64,000 nt of DNA. Origin: Methylobacterium mesophilicum (lineage in GTDB: Bacteria; Pseudomonadota; Alphaproteobacteria; Rhizobiales; Beijerinckiaceae). This document shows positions 18,696-28,365 of this stretch, piece by piece. The notes beneath the pieces were generated by a model. The model searched no databases. It had not been told where the DNA came from and saw only the letters and a program-made list of their open reading frames with translations. Position numbers and translations under genes: made by a program. Location: NCBI RefSeq assembly GCF_022179445.1, contig NZ_BPQU01000001.1, positions 382,984-446,983 of the forward strand, written 5' to 3'. Every line of letters starts with the position of its first letter. Position 1 is the stretch's first letter.

Positions 18696-20957
18696 ATGCC
18701 CGCTGCGCCCGGAGGCCCGCGCCTGCTGCTGCGCCGCCTCCGCGAAGCGATGGCGGAGCCGGTCAGCCCCCAGGCACGCCTCGACCGCATCGTCGTCCTG
18801 ATCGCCGCCAACGTGGTGGCCGAGGTCTGCTCGGTCTACGTCCTGCGGGACGACAACACCCTCGAACTGTTCGCCACCGAGGGCCTGAACCGCGAGGCGG
18901 TCCACCAGACGCGCATGCACGCCGACGAGGGCCTCGTCGGCCTGATCGCCCGGACTGCCGAACCGCTCTCCCTCTCGGATGCGCAGAACCACCCGGCCTT
19001 CTCCTATCGGCCGGAGACCGGCGAGGAGGCGTATCACGCCTTCCTGGGCGTGCCCCTGCTGCGGGCCGGCAACACGCTCGGCGTGCTCACCGTCCAGAAC
19101 CAGACCTACCGGGTCTATTCCGAGGAGGAGATCGAGGCGCTCCAGACCACCGCGATGGTGCTCTCGGAGATGATCGCCTCGGGCGAGTTGGAGGGCCTGG
19201 CGCCGGATGCCGGCACCGCCGCCCGCCGACCGGTCGTCGCCCGCGGCATCGCGCTGGCGGACGGCATCGGGCTCGGCCACGTCGTGCTCCACGAGCCGCG
19301 CGTCGTGGTGAAGACGCTGATCGCCGAGAACGTCGAGCGCGAGGTCGCGCGGCTCGACGCGGCGATCGAGGAGGTCCGCTCCGCCATCGACGCGCTGGTC
19401 GAGCGCGGCGACCGGATCGGCACCGCCGAATCGCGCGAGGTGCTGGAGACCGTCCGGATGTTCGCCCACGACAAGGGCTGGCTCCGGCGGATGCGGGAGG
19501 CCGTGGCGTCCGGATTGACCGCCGAGGCCGCCGTCGAGCGGGTGCAGTCGGACAACCGCGCCCGGATGATGCGCCAGGCGGACCCGTACCTGCGCGAGCG
19601 CCTGCACGACCTCGATGACCTCGCCAACCGGCTGCTGCGCACCTTGATCGGTCCGGAGGCCGGCGGAGCCGTCATCCTGCCCGAGAACGCCATCCTGGTG
19701 GCGCGCACCATGGGGCCGGCCGCGCTCCTCGACTACGATTCCTCGACGCTGCGCGGCATCGTCCTGGAAGAGGGCGGTCCCACCAGCCACGTCGCCATCG
19801 TGGCCCGGGCGCTCGGGATCCCGGCGGTGGGCGAGGTCGAGAACGCCTCCGCCCTGTGCGATGCCGGCGACGCCATCATCGTCGACGGCGTGGCCGGCGA
19901 GATCCATGTCCGGCCCGGCCCGGAGGTCGAGGCGGCCTATGCCGAGATGGTGCGGCTGCGCGCCCGCCGGCAGGAGCAGTACCGGGCCCTGCGCGACGTC
20001 CCGGCCCAGACCCGGGACGGGGTCCGCGTCGGCCTGCAGCTGAATGCCGGACTGCTCGTCGATTTCAGCCACCTGCACGAGACCGGCGCCGAGGGCGTCG
20101 GCCTGTTCCGCACCGAATTGCAGTTCATGGTCGCCCAACGCATGCCGTCGGCCGCGGAGCAGCAGGAACTCTACCGCAAGGTGTTCGCGGCCTCCGCCGG
20201 CAAGCCCGTGACGGTCCGCACCCTCGATATCGGCGGCGACAAGATCCTGCCGTACATGGCCAAGCTCGAGGAGGAGAACCCGGCGCTCGGCTGGCGGGCG
20301 ATCCGCATCGGGCTCGACCGGCCCGCCCTGTTGCGGATGCAGCTGCGCGCGCTTCTGAAGGCCGCCGACGGCGACCCGCTCAAGATCATGTTCCCGATGG
20401 TCGCCACCGTGGACGAGTTCGTCCGCGCCCGCGGCATCGTGGAACGCGAGAAGGCCTATCTGCGCCGCCACGGCTACACGCTCCCCACCGAGTGCCGGCT
20501 GGGCGCGATGGTCGAGGTGCCCTCGCTGTTGTTCCAGATCGACGAGATCGCCAAGGAGGCCGACTTCCTCTCCGTCGGCTCGAACGACCTGATGCAGTTC
20601 CTGTTCGCGGTCGACCGCGAGAACCGCCGGGTCGCCGACCGGTTCGACCCGCTCTGCGTCGCGGCCCTGCGGGCGTTCCGGCTGATCGCCGAGCGGGCCA
20701 ACGCGGCCGGTTGCCCGGTGACGGTCTGCGGCGAGATCGGCGGCCGGCCGCTCGACGCGATGGCGCTGATCGGCCTCGGCTACCGCAGCCTGTCGATGTC
20801 GCCGGCCGCCATCGGCCCGGTGAAGGCGATGGTGCTCAGCCTCGATGCGGCCGCCGTTTCGGAGCTGATCGACGCCGAGATGGTCCGGATGCACGACGGC
20901 GATTCCCTGCGCCCGGCACTCACCGCCTTCGCACACGCCCACGGCGTCCCTATCTAA
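18696..20957 (+). CDS. ptsP: Nitrogen PTS enzyme I, PtsP
   Basis: 753-aa PEP-protein phosphotransferase of the PTS-Ntr system. N-terminal GAF domain (about residues 20-165) senses a small ligand, classically glutamine; then the enzyme I N-terminal domain with the phosphorylated His in GGPTSHVAIVAR near residue 365, and the PEP-binding barrel with SVGSNDLMQFLFAVDREN and the Cys motif VCGEIGGRP. It phosphorylates NPr (PtsO). Start at the ATG at 18696; a GTG at 18651 is also in frame. No other PTS gene is in this window. Confidence 0.93.
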   Translation: MPAAPGGPRLLLRRLREAMAEPVSPQARLDRIVVLIAANVVAEVCSVYVLRDDNTLELFATEGLNREAVHQTRMHADEGLVGLIARTAEPLSLSDAQNHPAFSYRPETGEEAYHAFLGVPLLRAGNTLGVLTVQNQTYRVYSEEEIEALQTTAMVLSEMIASGELEGLAPDAGTAARRPVVARGIALADGIGLGHVVLHEPRVVVKTLIAENVEREVARLDAAIEEVRSAIDALVERGDRIGTAESREVLETVRMFAHDKGWLRRMREAVASGLTAEAAVERVQSDNRARMMRQADPYLRERLHDLDDLANRLLRTLIGPEAGGAVILPENAILVARTMGPAALLDYDSSTLRGIVLEEGGPTSHVAIVARALGIPAVGEVENASALCDAGDAIIVDGVAGEIHVRPGPEVEAAYAEMVRLRARRQEQYRALRDVPAQTRDGVRVGLQLNAGLLVDFSHLHETGAEGVGLFRTELQFMVAQRMPSAAEQQELYRKVFAASAGKPVTVRTLDIGGDKILPYMAKLEEENPALGWRAIRIGLDRPALLRMQLRALLKAADGDPLKIMFPMVATVDEFVRARGIVEREKAYLRRHGYTLPTECRLGAMVEVPSLLFQIDEIAKEADFLSVGSNDLMQFLFAVDRENRRVADRFDPLCVAALRAFRLIAERANAAGCPVTVCGEIGGRPLDAMALIGLGYRSLSMSPAAIGPVKAMVLSLDAAAVSELIDAEMVRMHDGDSLRPALTAFAHAHGVPI

Positions 20958-21178
20958 CCCGCGATGCCGCTCTTGCCGAAGGTTCGGCCGGGGTTGTACG
21001 GCACAGCCACGACGCTTCCCGTCGATGCGCTGCGGCTTCCGCGCTCGAAGGGAGGCGGCGTGGGGTGGGACCCTGTCTTGCCGCGTCGGTCAGCCTTACG
21101 ATCCCGCGCTCCGACCCCTGAGACGAGACCACGCCCGGCCTGGAACGTCGTGCGCCGAAACCTGCAGAAACACGGGCG

Positions 21179-22264
21179 ATGATCCCCTTTCCCACCGAGC
21201 GCCTCGACGCCATCCTGGCGCGCCACGAATTCGTCACCGCGCAGCTCGCCACCGGCGAAGGCGAATCCGAGACCGTGATCCAGCTCTCCCGGGAGTTGTC
21301 CGATCTCGATCCCGTGGTGGATGCGATCCACACCTACCGGTCGGCCCTCGCGAACCTGGCGGGCCTGGAGGCGATGATCGACGAGCCGGGCACCGATCCG
21401 GAGATGCGCGCCCTGGCGGCCGAGGAGAAGCCGGAGGCCCAGGCACAGCTCGAAGGCGCCTATCGGGCGTTGCAGCTCATCCTGCTGCCCAAGGATGCCG
21501 CCGACGAGAAGAGCGCGATCCTGGAAGTCCGCGCCGGCACCGGCGGCGACGAGGCGGCGCTGTTCGCCGGCGACCTGTTCCGGATGTACGCGAAATACGC
21601 CGAGTCGAAGGGCTGGCGGGTCGAGGTGATCTCGGAGAGCGAGGGCACCGTGGGCGGTTTCCGCGAGGTCGTGGCCGAGGTGAAGGGCAAGGGCGTGTTC
21701 GCGCGCCTGAAGTTCGAGAGCGGCGCGCACCGCGTGCAGCGGGTGCCGAACACCGAGACGCAGGGGCGCATCCACACCTCGGCGGCCACCGTGGCGGTGC
21801 TGCCGGAGGCCGAGGAGGTCGACATCGTCGTCAACGACGCCGACCTGAAGATCGATACGATGCGGGCCCAGGGCGCCGGCGGCCAGCACGTCAACAAGAC
21901 GGAATCGGCGATCCGCATCACTCACCTGCCCACCGGCATCGTAGTCTTCGTCCAGGAGGAGCGGTCGCAGCACAAGAACCGCGCCCGGGCGATGTCGCTG
22001 CTGCGCGCCCGGCTCTACGACGCCGAGCGGACCGCCAAGGATTCCGCCCGGGCCGCCGACCGGCGGGCGCAGGTCGGCTCCGGCGACCGCAGCGAGCGCA
22101 TCCGCACCTACAATTTCCCACAAGGGCGGGTGACCGACCACCGCATCAACCTGACCCTCTACAAGCTGGAGGAGGTCATGGCCGGCACTGCGCTGGACGA
22201 GGTCGTGGACGCGCTCATCACCGAGCATCAGGCCGAGTTGCTGGCCGCCGAAGGCATGGCCTGA
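21179..22264 (+). CDS. prfA: Peptide chain release factor 1
   Basis: 361-aa RF1, reading UAA and UAG. The PxT codon-recognition motif is seen as VPNTETQGR, and the catalytic GGQ as [12 protein letters not shown] near residues 235-237. Normal length. prmC, which methylates the GGQ glutamine, follows 8 bases later, the classical prfA-prmC pairing. Confidence 0.95.
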   Translation: MIPFPTERLDAILARHEFVTAQLATGEGESETVIQLSRELSDLDPVVDAIHTYRSALANLAGLEAMIDEPGTDPEMRALAAEEKPEAQAQLEGAYRALQLILLPKDAADEKSAILEVRAGTGGDEAALFAGDLFRMYAKYAESKGWRVEVISESEGTVGGFREVVAEVKGKGVFARLKFESGAHRVQRVPNTETQGRIHTSAATVAVLPEAEEVDIVVNDADLKIDTMRAQGAGGQHVNKTESAIRITHLPTGIVVFVQEERSQHKNRARAMSLLRARLYDAERTAKDSARAADRRAQVGSGDRSERIRTYNFPQGRVTDHRINLTLYKLEEVMAGTALDEVVDALITEHQAELLAAEGMA

Positions 22265-22272
22265 GCGGCGGC

Positions 22273-23166
22273 GTGATCGCGGGAACGAGCCGGGGCCTGT
22301 CGCGGCGAGAGGCCCTGCGCCGGGGGATCGCCCTCCTCAGCTCCGGCGGCAACGCGGAAGCCGCGGGCGACGCGCGCTTCCTCCTGCTGGGCCTGCTCGG
22401 CCTCGAAGCCCGCGACCTCCTCCTCGACGGGGACCGGATTCTCGACGCGCAGGCCGGCGACGCCCTCGACGCAGCTTTCGCGCGGCGGCTGGCCGGCGAG
22501 CCCGTGGCCCGCATCCTGGGCGCCTGGGAGTTCTGGGGCTTGCCGTTCCGGCTGGCGCCCGAGACCTTGGTCCCGCGTCCCGATACCGAGACCCTGGTCG
22601 CGACGGCGCTCGCCTGCGCCCCGGACCGGACGGTGCCGCTCCGGTGCCTCGACCTCGGCACCGGTTCCGGCTGCATCCTGGTGGCGCTCCTGAGCGAGCT
22701 GCCGCAAGCCTTCGCCGTCGGCCTAGACCGGTCAACGGAGGCCCTGCGCATCGCCCGGCACAACGCGACCACCAACGGGGTCGGCGACCGGGCGGCTTTC
22801 GCGGTGGGGGATTGGTGTGACGCCCTCCGGGGCGGCTTCGACCTGGTGGTCTCGAACCCGCCCTACATCGTGCGCGACGTCATCCAGCACCTCGACCGGG
22901 ACGTGCGCCTGCACGATCCCCGCGCCGCCCTCGACGGCGGACCAGATGGCCTCGACGCCTACCGGCGGATCCTCGATGGGGTCCGGGACGCCACGCTGCT
23001 GGCGCCGGGCGGGCGGCTGGTGCTCGAGATCGGATACGATCAGGCCGAGGCGGTGCGGGCGCTCGCGCGCGGCGCGGGCTACGCCGACCTGGGGCTCGCG
23101 CGAGATCTCGCCGGTCACGATCGCGTGCTGTCATTCGGCCTTTCATTCGGCCACACGGATGCCTAG
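22273..23166 (+). CDS. prmC: Release factor glutamine methyltransferase PrmC
   Basis: About 297 aa. SAM-dependent N5-glutamine methyltransferase acting on the GGQ motif of RF1/RF2. Motif I is LDLGTGSGCILVALL near residue 126, and the catalytic NPPY motif (VSNPPYIVRD) lies near residue 196; the N-terminal helical domain binds the release factor. Start set at the GTG at 22273, just after the prfA stop; the frame is open far upstream through prfA but that part is out-of-frame reading. Confidence 0.93.
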   Translation: MIAGTSRGLSRREALRRGIALLSSGGNAEAAGDARFLLLGLLGLEARDLLLDGDRILDAQAGDALDAAFARRLAGEPVARILGAWEFWGLPFRLAPETLVPRPDTETLVATALACAPDRTVPLRCLDLGTGSGCILVALLSELPQAFAVGLDRSTEALRIARHNATTNGVGDRAAFAVGDWCDALRGGFDLVVSNPPYIVRDVIQHLDRDVRLHDPRAALDGGPDGLDAYRRILDGVRDATLLAPGGRLVLEIGYDQAEAVRALARGAGYADLGLARDLAGHDRVLSFGLSFGHTDA

Positions 23167-23562
23167 ATCCGCGACGACGATCGGTGCGCTGAGAAAATGC
23201 TTGTTGCATCTCCCTGGGAACGCTAGAGTCCGCTTGAAGATCGCGAACGGTTCGTTAAGACGGACGATTATACGGTCGGCAACGATCGCAGGTCGCCGCC
23301 CGGTTCGCTGATCCCCCGTATTGTTGGACTTGAGCGCGCGTGCGACTGCGCGGCAGTTCGACAACACTCGAACCTGACAATCGACTGGTTTCTGGCGTCT
23401 GTGCCCGGACGCGCGGTGCGAGGGATGGTCAGGCGAACGCGCGGACCGTGAGGCGGTCGACCGTGCGGCTTCACCGGGTGCATTTGGCCGGAGCGCGTCT
23501 GAAGATCGACGCCGGACGCCCCGAAGAACGTCGTTTGCGTGAACGAGGGTCACTGAAGACCG
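23167..23562. other. Intergenic region prmC-DUF4167
   Basis: 396 bases with no credible gene, somewhat less GC-rich than its flanks at 23205-23330. Probably carries the DUF4167 promoter; a TTATAC at 23268-23273 could serve as a -10 but has no well-spaced -35. Confidence 0.4.
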
Positions 23563-24741
23563 ATGAGACCAAACCAGAATCGACGGATGCGCGGCCGCAA
23601 CCGGCCGAAAGGTCCGAACCCGCTGACGCGCTCGTACGAATCCAACGGCCCAGACGTCAAAATCCGCGGCACGCCGCAGCACATCGCCGACAAGTACGCC
23701 CAGCTCGCCCGCGATGCGCAGGCGGCCGGCGATCCTGTGGCTGCCGAGAACTATTTTCAGCACGGCGAACACTACTTCCGGATCGTATCCGGCGCCCAGG
23801 AGCAGACCCGGCCCACGAATACCGGGGGATATGCCAGTCGCGCCTACGACGACGAGATGGACGAGGGTGACGACGACGGCCAGGGCAACGGCGCGTCGCA
23901 GAACGGCCAGCCCTACAACGGCTACGACGACGGCGACCCGGGCCAGCAGCCCCAGCCCTACGAGATGCGGCAGGACCTGAACCAGCAGCAGGACGGCCGT
24001 CAGCAGCAGGGCCGCGATCGCTTCCAGAACCGGGACCAGCGGCGCTTCGACAACAACGGCCGCCAGGATTACCGGCGCCAGGACCAGCCCCGGCAGGATT
24101 ACCAGCGGCAGGATTCCCCGCGTCAGGACTATCAGCAGCGTCCCGACTACCGGCAGGACCGCCAGGATAACCGGCAGGACGGCCGGCAGGACGGCCGGCA
24201 GGAGAATCGGCAAGACACCCGTCAGGACGGTCGGCAGGATTACGGCCGCCAGGATTACCGGCAGGACGCCCGCGGCGATCAGAACCGCTACGAGTCCGGG
24301 CGGTCTGAGACCGCGCGTGCGGAGCCCCGGCAGCAGGAGAGCCGCCAGGACACACGCCAAGATGCGCGCCAGGACACGCGGCAGGACGTCCGCTCCGACG
24401 AGCGTCAGCCGCGCCGGAGCGAGCCCCGGGGCGAGGCGGTCGCCCGCAGCGAGACGCCCCGCCAGGCCGAGCCCGCGCCCCGTCGCGAGCGCCGCCGCGA
24501 GGCCGCCCCGGCTCCGGTGACGGCCGAGGATCCGGCGAGCCTGCCGGCTTTCCTGATGACCCCGCCCCGTCCGGTGGCGGCCACGACCCCGGTCGAGCAG
24601 CCGACGGCCCCTGCCCCCGAGGCTGCCGCCGCCGAGGAGGCGCCCGTGAAGCCGCGCCGTCGGCGCCGGCCGCGCTTCGAGGGGATCGCTCCGGAAGAGG
24701 GCGAGGCCCGCGCACCCGCCGAGGACGCACCGACCGAGTAA
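23563..24741 (+). CDS. DUF4167 protein with long Gln/Asp/Arg-rich disordered region
   Basis: 392 aa. The conserved DUF4167 domain occupies about residues 8-75 (RGRNRPKGPNPLTRSYESNG ... AENYFQHGEHYFRIV). Residues about 120-290 are a low-complexity tract built on repeated RQD/RQDxRQD units with extra Gln, Asp, Tyr and Asn; after that the chain is Pro/Ala/Glu-rich and ends with a basic KPRRRRRPRFEG patch. The domain is found next to prmC in Hyphomicrobiales, and RNA or ribosome association has been suggested by composition only. Function unknown. Followed by a strong terminator. Confidence 0.85.
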   Translation: MRPNQNRRMRGRNRPKGPNPLTRSYESNGPDVKIRGTPQHIADKYAQLARDAQAAGDPVAAENYFQHGEHYFRIVSGAQEQTRPTNTGGYASRAYDDEMDEGDDDGQGNGASQNGQPYNGYDDGDPGQQPQPYEMRQDLNQQQDGRQQQGRDRFQNRDQRRFDNNGRQDYRRQDQPRQDYQRQDSPRQDYQQRPDYRQDRQDNRQDGRQDGRQENRQDTRQDGRQDYGRQDYRQDARGDQNRYESGRSETARAEPRQQESRQDTRQDARQDTRQDVRSDERQPRRSEPRGEAVARSETPRQAEPAPRRERRREAAPAPVTAEDPASLPAFLMTPPRPVAATTPVEQPTAPAPEAAAAEEAPVKPRRRRRPRFEGIAPEEGEARAPAEDAPTE

Positions 24742-24762
24742 GCGGAACGCGAACCCCTCCTG

Positions 24763-24796
24763 AAAAAGCCGTCCCGGGACACCGGGGCGGCTTTTT
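24763..24796 (+). terminator. Rho-independent terminator
   Basis: AAAAAGCCGtCCC pairs with GGGgCGGCTTTTT around a GGGACACC loop, with the T-run inside and after the stem. It lies 22 bases after the DUF4167 stop. Confidence 0.85.
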
Positions 24797-24866
24797 GCTT
24801 GGGTCAGGCCATTCGTGTGGAGACGTTCGGCTGAAGAGACAGGATGCCATCGGCTCCGAGGCCGGA

Positions 24867-25613
24867 TCAGGCCCGCCAGTCCGGATAGGCGTGGACCCGG
24901 TGGAGAAGCCGGTGGCGTCGGCCGATTTCGCCGAACGGTGCGATCTCCCAGTCCCAGGCCTGGGCCGGGGGCGGCAGCCTCACCCCGAACATCAGGTCGA
25001 GGCTGTCGATCACCCGCCCGGCCCGGTCTTCCGCGCGCTGCACGATGTCGGTGATCAGGCAAACCCGCGTGGTCCCGGCCGCGAGCCGGTCCAGGGCCGC
25101 GAGATGGGTCTCGATGATCTGGGTACCGAGCTGCGGCGGCGCCTCACGCCCCCGCGCTTCGTGAGCCTCGATCGGAACGATCGGGAGCTGCGACAGCAGG
25201 TTGGCCGACACGATCAGGTCCGCGGCTGCGCAGGTCTGCGCAAGTCCGGGATCGCTCAAGCCCGCGCTGATCTCGGCGGTCGCCAGGGCGACGTCGCGGT
25301 ACCGGCGTGCGGCCAGCCGTGCCGGCCAGGGATGGACGGCGTCCACCAGGGTGACGCGATCGAACAGCAGCGCCAGGGCATCGAGCGGTACGTCGTCGAG
25401 GAGCCCGGAGCCGAGCACCACCACCGACCCGCGCCGGGCGCTTGCCTCGGCGGCGGCGGTGATCACGCCGCGCGCCTGGATCAGGTGCGGCGCCCAGGCC
25501 GCGCGGCAGCGGCGGGACCGGGCGTGGAGCCGGCCGCTGTGGCGGACATAGCCGAGGCGGCGCAAACGCAGCGGCGCGGGATTGGCCAGCGCCAGCGCCC
25601 ACTCGAACAGCAT
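24867..25613 (-). CDS. Uncharacterised SAM-methyltransferase-like protein
   Basis: 248 aa, not firmly recognised. Residues 60-75 (GSVVVLGSGLLDDVPLDAL) resemble the nucleotide-binding loop of a Rossmann methyltransferase, followed by a strand ending in Asp (VTLVDAVHP) where SAM ribose would be held, and ADLIVSANLLSQLP resembles motif IV. No canonical active-site motif is obvious, so it may be a degenerate or specialised member. It lies 10 bases downstream of rlmE on the same strand. Confidence 0.55.
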   Translation of the reverse strand: MLFEWALALANPAPLRLRRLGYVRHSGRLHARSRRCRAAWAPHLIQARGVITAAAEASARRGSVVVLGSGLLDDVPLDALALLFDRVTLVDAVHPWPARLAARRYRDVALATAEISAGLSDPGLAQTCAAADLIVSANLLSQLPIVPIEAHEARGREAPPQLGTQIIETHLAALDRLAAGTTRVCLITDIVQRAEDRAGRVIDSLDLMFGVRLPPPAQAWDWEIAPFGEIGRRHRLLHRVHAYPDWRA

Positions 25614-25623
25614 GTGCGGGCGC

Positions 25624-26358
25624 TCAGGCCTCGTCGGCCGCCGCCGACGCGGCGGCCCGGGCCGCTGCGCTGCGATAGCCGGTCGCCAGCACGTAGAGCT
25701 CGCTCGAATCGGACCGGCTCGCCGCCGGCTTCACGTGGCGCACGGCCGTAAAGTCGCGCTTCAGGTCGGCCAGCAGGGCGTTCTCGGTGCCGCCCTGCAG
25801 CACCTTGGCCAGGTAGGCGCCGCCCGGGGCCAGGATCTCGCGGGCGAACTCGGCCGCGGTCTCGGCCAGGCCGATGATCCGCAGGTGGTCGGTCTTCTTG
25901 TGGCCGGTGGCGTTGGCGGCCATGTCGGACAGGACAAGGTCGGCCGGGCCGCCGAGCAGCGTGGTCAGCTTCACGGGTGCCTCGGGATCCAGGAAGTCGA
26001 GGGTGATGAACTCGACGTTCGGCATCGGCTCGATCTCCAGGAGGTCGATGCCGACGACGCGTCCCGTCGTCCCCACGATCCGGGCCGCCACCTGCGACCA
26101 GCCACCCGGCGCGGCCCCGAGGTCCACCACCCGCTGGCCGGGCTTGAGCAGTTTGTAGCGCTCGTCGATCTCGATGAGCTTGTAGGCCGCCCGGGAGCGG
26201 TAGCCCTCGCGCTTCGCCCGGGCCACGTAGGGATCGTTGAGCTGGCGCTCCAGCCACCGCTTCTGCGACAGCGTCCGGCCGCGGCCGGTCTTCACCCGCT
26301 GCTTCAGGTCGCCGCGCACGCCGCCCGTGGAGCCCGCGCCCCCGCGCCGGTCGGTCAT
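25624..26358 (-). CDS. rlmE: 23S rRNA 2'-O-ribose U2552 methyltransferase RlmE
   Basis: 244-aa FtsJ/RrmJ family enzyme that methylates U2552 of 23S rRNA during late large-subunit assembly. The K-D-K-E tetrad is visible: [11 protein letters not shown] (Lys), [11 protein letters not shown] (Asp), [10 protein letters not shown] (Lys) and [12 protein letters not shown] (Glu). SAM motif [12 protein letters not shown] near residue 84. It follows the Ppx/GppA gene by 10 bases. Confidence 0.92.
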   Translation of the reverse strand: MTDRRGGAGSTGGVRGDLKQRVKTGRGRTLSQKRWLERQLNDPYVARAKREGYRSRAAYKLIEIDERYKLLKPGQRVVDLGAAPGGWSQVAARIVGTTGRVVGIDLLEIEPMPNVEFITLDFLDPEAPVKLTTLLGGPADLVLSDMAANATGHKKTDHLRIIGLAETAAEFAREILAPGGAYLAKVLQGGTENALLADLKRDFTAVRHVKPAASRSDSSELYVLATGYRSAAARAAASAAADEA

Positions 26359-26368
26359 CGTGGTGTCC

Positions 26369-27451
26369 TCATCGGACGGCCTTCCGGTTCCAGACGCCGT
26401 CCTCCCGCATCATGTTCATCAACAACCCTTCGCGCAGGCCCCTGTCGGCGATGCGCAGGCGCTCGGACGGGAAGGCCCGCCGGATCGCCTCCAGGATCGC
26501 GCAGCCCGCCAATACCAGATCCGCCCGGTCGCGTCCGATGCAGGGATTGTCGGCCCGCTGCTCGAGCCGGGTGTCGAGCAGATCGTCGATGGCGGCGGAC
26601 ACCTCATGGTCGCTCATCCAGAGGCCGTCCACCCGCCGCCGCTCGTAGCGGGCCAGCCGCAGGTGCATGGCGGCGATCGTGGTCACCGTGCCGGAGGTGC
26701 CGAGCAGGTGGAAATGCGGGGCCGTGGCCGCCGCCGCCGCGCGGATCGCGAAGGCGGAGAGCTTTTCCGCCACCTCCTCGACCATGCCCTCGAACATCCG
26801 CCGGGTCACCTCGGCGCCGCCATGGCGCTCGGCCAAGGTGACGACGCCGACCGGCAGGGAGTCCCAGGCGCGGATGCGCAGGGTCGGATCGGTGGACGGG
26901 TTGGCGGCCTCGCCGTCGAGCCACGCGATCTCGGTGGAGCCGCCGCCGATATCGAAGATCACGACGGATTCCGCGTCCGGGTCGGCGAGTGCCGCGCAGC
27001 CGGTCACCGCGAGATACGCCTCGGTCTGCCGGTCGACGATCTCGAGGTCGAGGCCGACACCCCGGCGGACGCGCTCCACGAAGGCCGCGCCGTTCACCGC
27101 GAGGCGGCACGCCTCGGTGGCGATCACCTTGGCCCGGCGGACGCCCCGGGTCTGCATCTTGGTCCGGCAGATCCGCAGGGCCTCGACGGTGCGCTCGATC
27201 GCGGCCTCGTTGAGGCGGTCCGAGGTGCCCAGCCCCTCACCGAGGCGGACGATGCGCGAGAAGGCGTCGATCACCCGGAACCCGCTGAAGGTCGGCTCGG
27301 CGATCAGCAGGCGGCAATTGTTGGTGCCGAGATCAAGCGCCGCGTAGGCGACGCGTCTGCGGTCGCGGCCCGGCGACGGGGCCGTCGGCTGGAGCGGCAC
27401 TGCGCCGGTCGACGTGCGGGACGGCGCGGCCGCAGCGGTCTCGTCCCTCAT
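26369..27451 (-). CDS. Ppx/GppA phosphatase family protein
   Basis: 360-aa exopolyphosphatase/guanosine pentaphosphatase family enzyme of the actin-like ATPase fold. [17 protein letters not shown] near residue 37 is phosphate loop 1; [17 protein letters not shown] near residue 168 is loop 2. It lacks the long C-terminal HD domain of E. coli Ppx/GppA, as is usual in alphaproteobacteria. Likely role in polyphosphate or (p)ppGpp turnover; which substrate is preferred cannot be read from sequence. Confidence 0.88.
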   Translation of the reverse strand: MRDETAAAAPSRTSTGAVPLQPTAPSPGRDRRRVAYAALDLGTNNCRLLIAEPTFSGFRVIDAFSRIVRLGEGLGTSDRLNEAAIERTVEALRICRTKMQTRGVRRAKVIATEACRLAVNGAAFVERVRRGVGLDLEIVDRQTEAYLAVTGCAALADPDAESVVIFDIGGGSTEIAWLDGEAANPSTDPTLRIRAWDSLPVGVVTLAERHGGAEVTRRMFEGMVEEVAEKLSAFAIRAAAAATAPHFHLLGTSGTVTTIAAMHLRLARYERRRVDGLWMSDHEVSAAIDDLLDTRLEQRADNPCIGRDRADLVLAGCAILEAIRRAFPSERLRIADRGLREGLLMNMMREDGVWNRKAVR

Positions 27452-27578
27452 CGGCGCGGCCGTCGGTCCTTCGGGTCAGCCAGGAGCGTCGCGCTCGGCC
27501 ATTCTTGATGGAAGACCCTACAGGGTCGGTCGGGAACTGCAATGACCGATCGTCGCGACCCGCCTCAGGCCGCGTTCG

Positions 27579-28052
27579 TCACGCGACCGCCTTCATGGCG
27601 CCCGACCGGCGCGGGATCGGCCGCAGCAGGCTCTTGACCTGGGAATAGGGGCGGGGCCGGTTGATCACCTCGTCGAGCCGCGACCACAGGGTCTTCGGCG
27701 AGAATGGCTTGGCGATGATCTCGTTGACCCCCAGCGCGACGGCGCGGTCGACCACGTTCCGGCGCGGCTGGGCCAGCATCAGGATGATCGGGATGGTCGG
27801 GCAGGGGGAGGTGGAGGGCGTGCGCGCGAGCCGGATGAACTCTTCCCCGGACAGGATCGACAGGTCCCAGTCGATGATGCTGATGTCGGGCTTGCTCTCC
27901 GCCAGCACGCCCAGCGCCTCGGCGCCGTCCGGCGCCTCCAGCACGCGCTTGATGCCGACCCGCATGAGCATGTCGCGCACGATTCGCCGGATGTAGAGAC
28001 TCTCGTCGACCACGAGGGCCGAAAGATCGGGGAAGGTCGGAGTCGCGATCAT
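27579..28052 (-). CDS. Stand-alone receiver-domain response regulator
   Basis: 157-aa CheY-like protein. Receiver residues are intact: acidic pair Asp16-Glu17, phospho-acceptor Asp61 in DISIIDWD, Thr/Ser region LMLAQPRR (Ala-Gln at the usual switch position), and the conserved Lys in NEIIAKPFS near residue 111. No output domain; about 30 C-terminal residues form a basic tail. No partner kinase nearby. Confidence 0.85.
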   Translation of the reverse strand: MIATPTFPDLSALVVDESLYIRRIVRDMLMRVGIKRVLEAPDGAEALGVLAESKPDISIIDWDLSILSGEEFIRLARTPSTSPCPTIPIILMLAQPRRNVVDRAVALGVNEIIAKPFSPKTLWSRLDEVINRPRPYSQVKSLLRPIPRRSGAMKAVA

Positions 28053-28365
28053 GGCCGGGTGCCGTTGCGGGGCGCGACGCGAGTCTAGCCGAACAGCCTT
28101 TGCGTTTCGCTAACGCCCTCTCGGCCAAGGCGAACGCCTGGATCGACGGGACCCGGAAGCTGCGTTGTTTACCGCAAGAAAGTAACGAAACGGGCGCGTC
28201 TTGGCGAAGAAGGTCCTTGCGGTCAAGGCCCGATTGCGTCAGGACTGGGGCGTTATTCTTGGTTACCGCGACCGGGGGTAATGATAGTGCGGGGCGTGGG
28301 CTGTCTGGGATGGCGCGCACGCGGTATTTAAGACCAGGGCGGCGGACGGTTTTTGCGAGCTTTCG
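28053..28365. other. Intergenic leader upstream of the cold-shock protein gene
   Basis: 313 bases between divergent genes. It contains no gene. Cold-shock genes often have long structured 5' leaders; the region could hold one, but I cannot place a promoter with confidence. Confidence 0.4.

Noticed and set aside
18555-20942. 795-codon minus-strand open frame opposite ptsP
   Set aside because: Antisense artefact; composition is unlike protein and ptsP is clear.
23990-24400. CRISPR-like short repeats
   Set aside because: The repetition is the in-frame RQD codon pattern of the DUF4167 gene; spacing is irregular and there is no repeat-spacer structure or cas gene.
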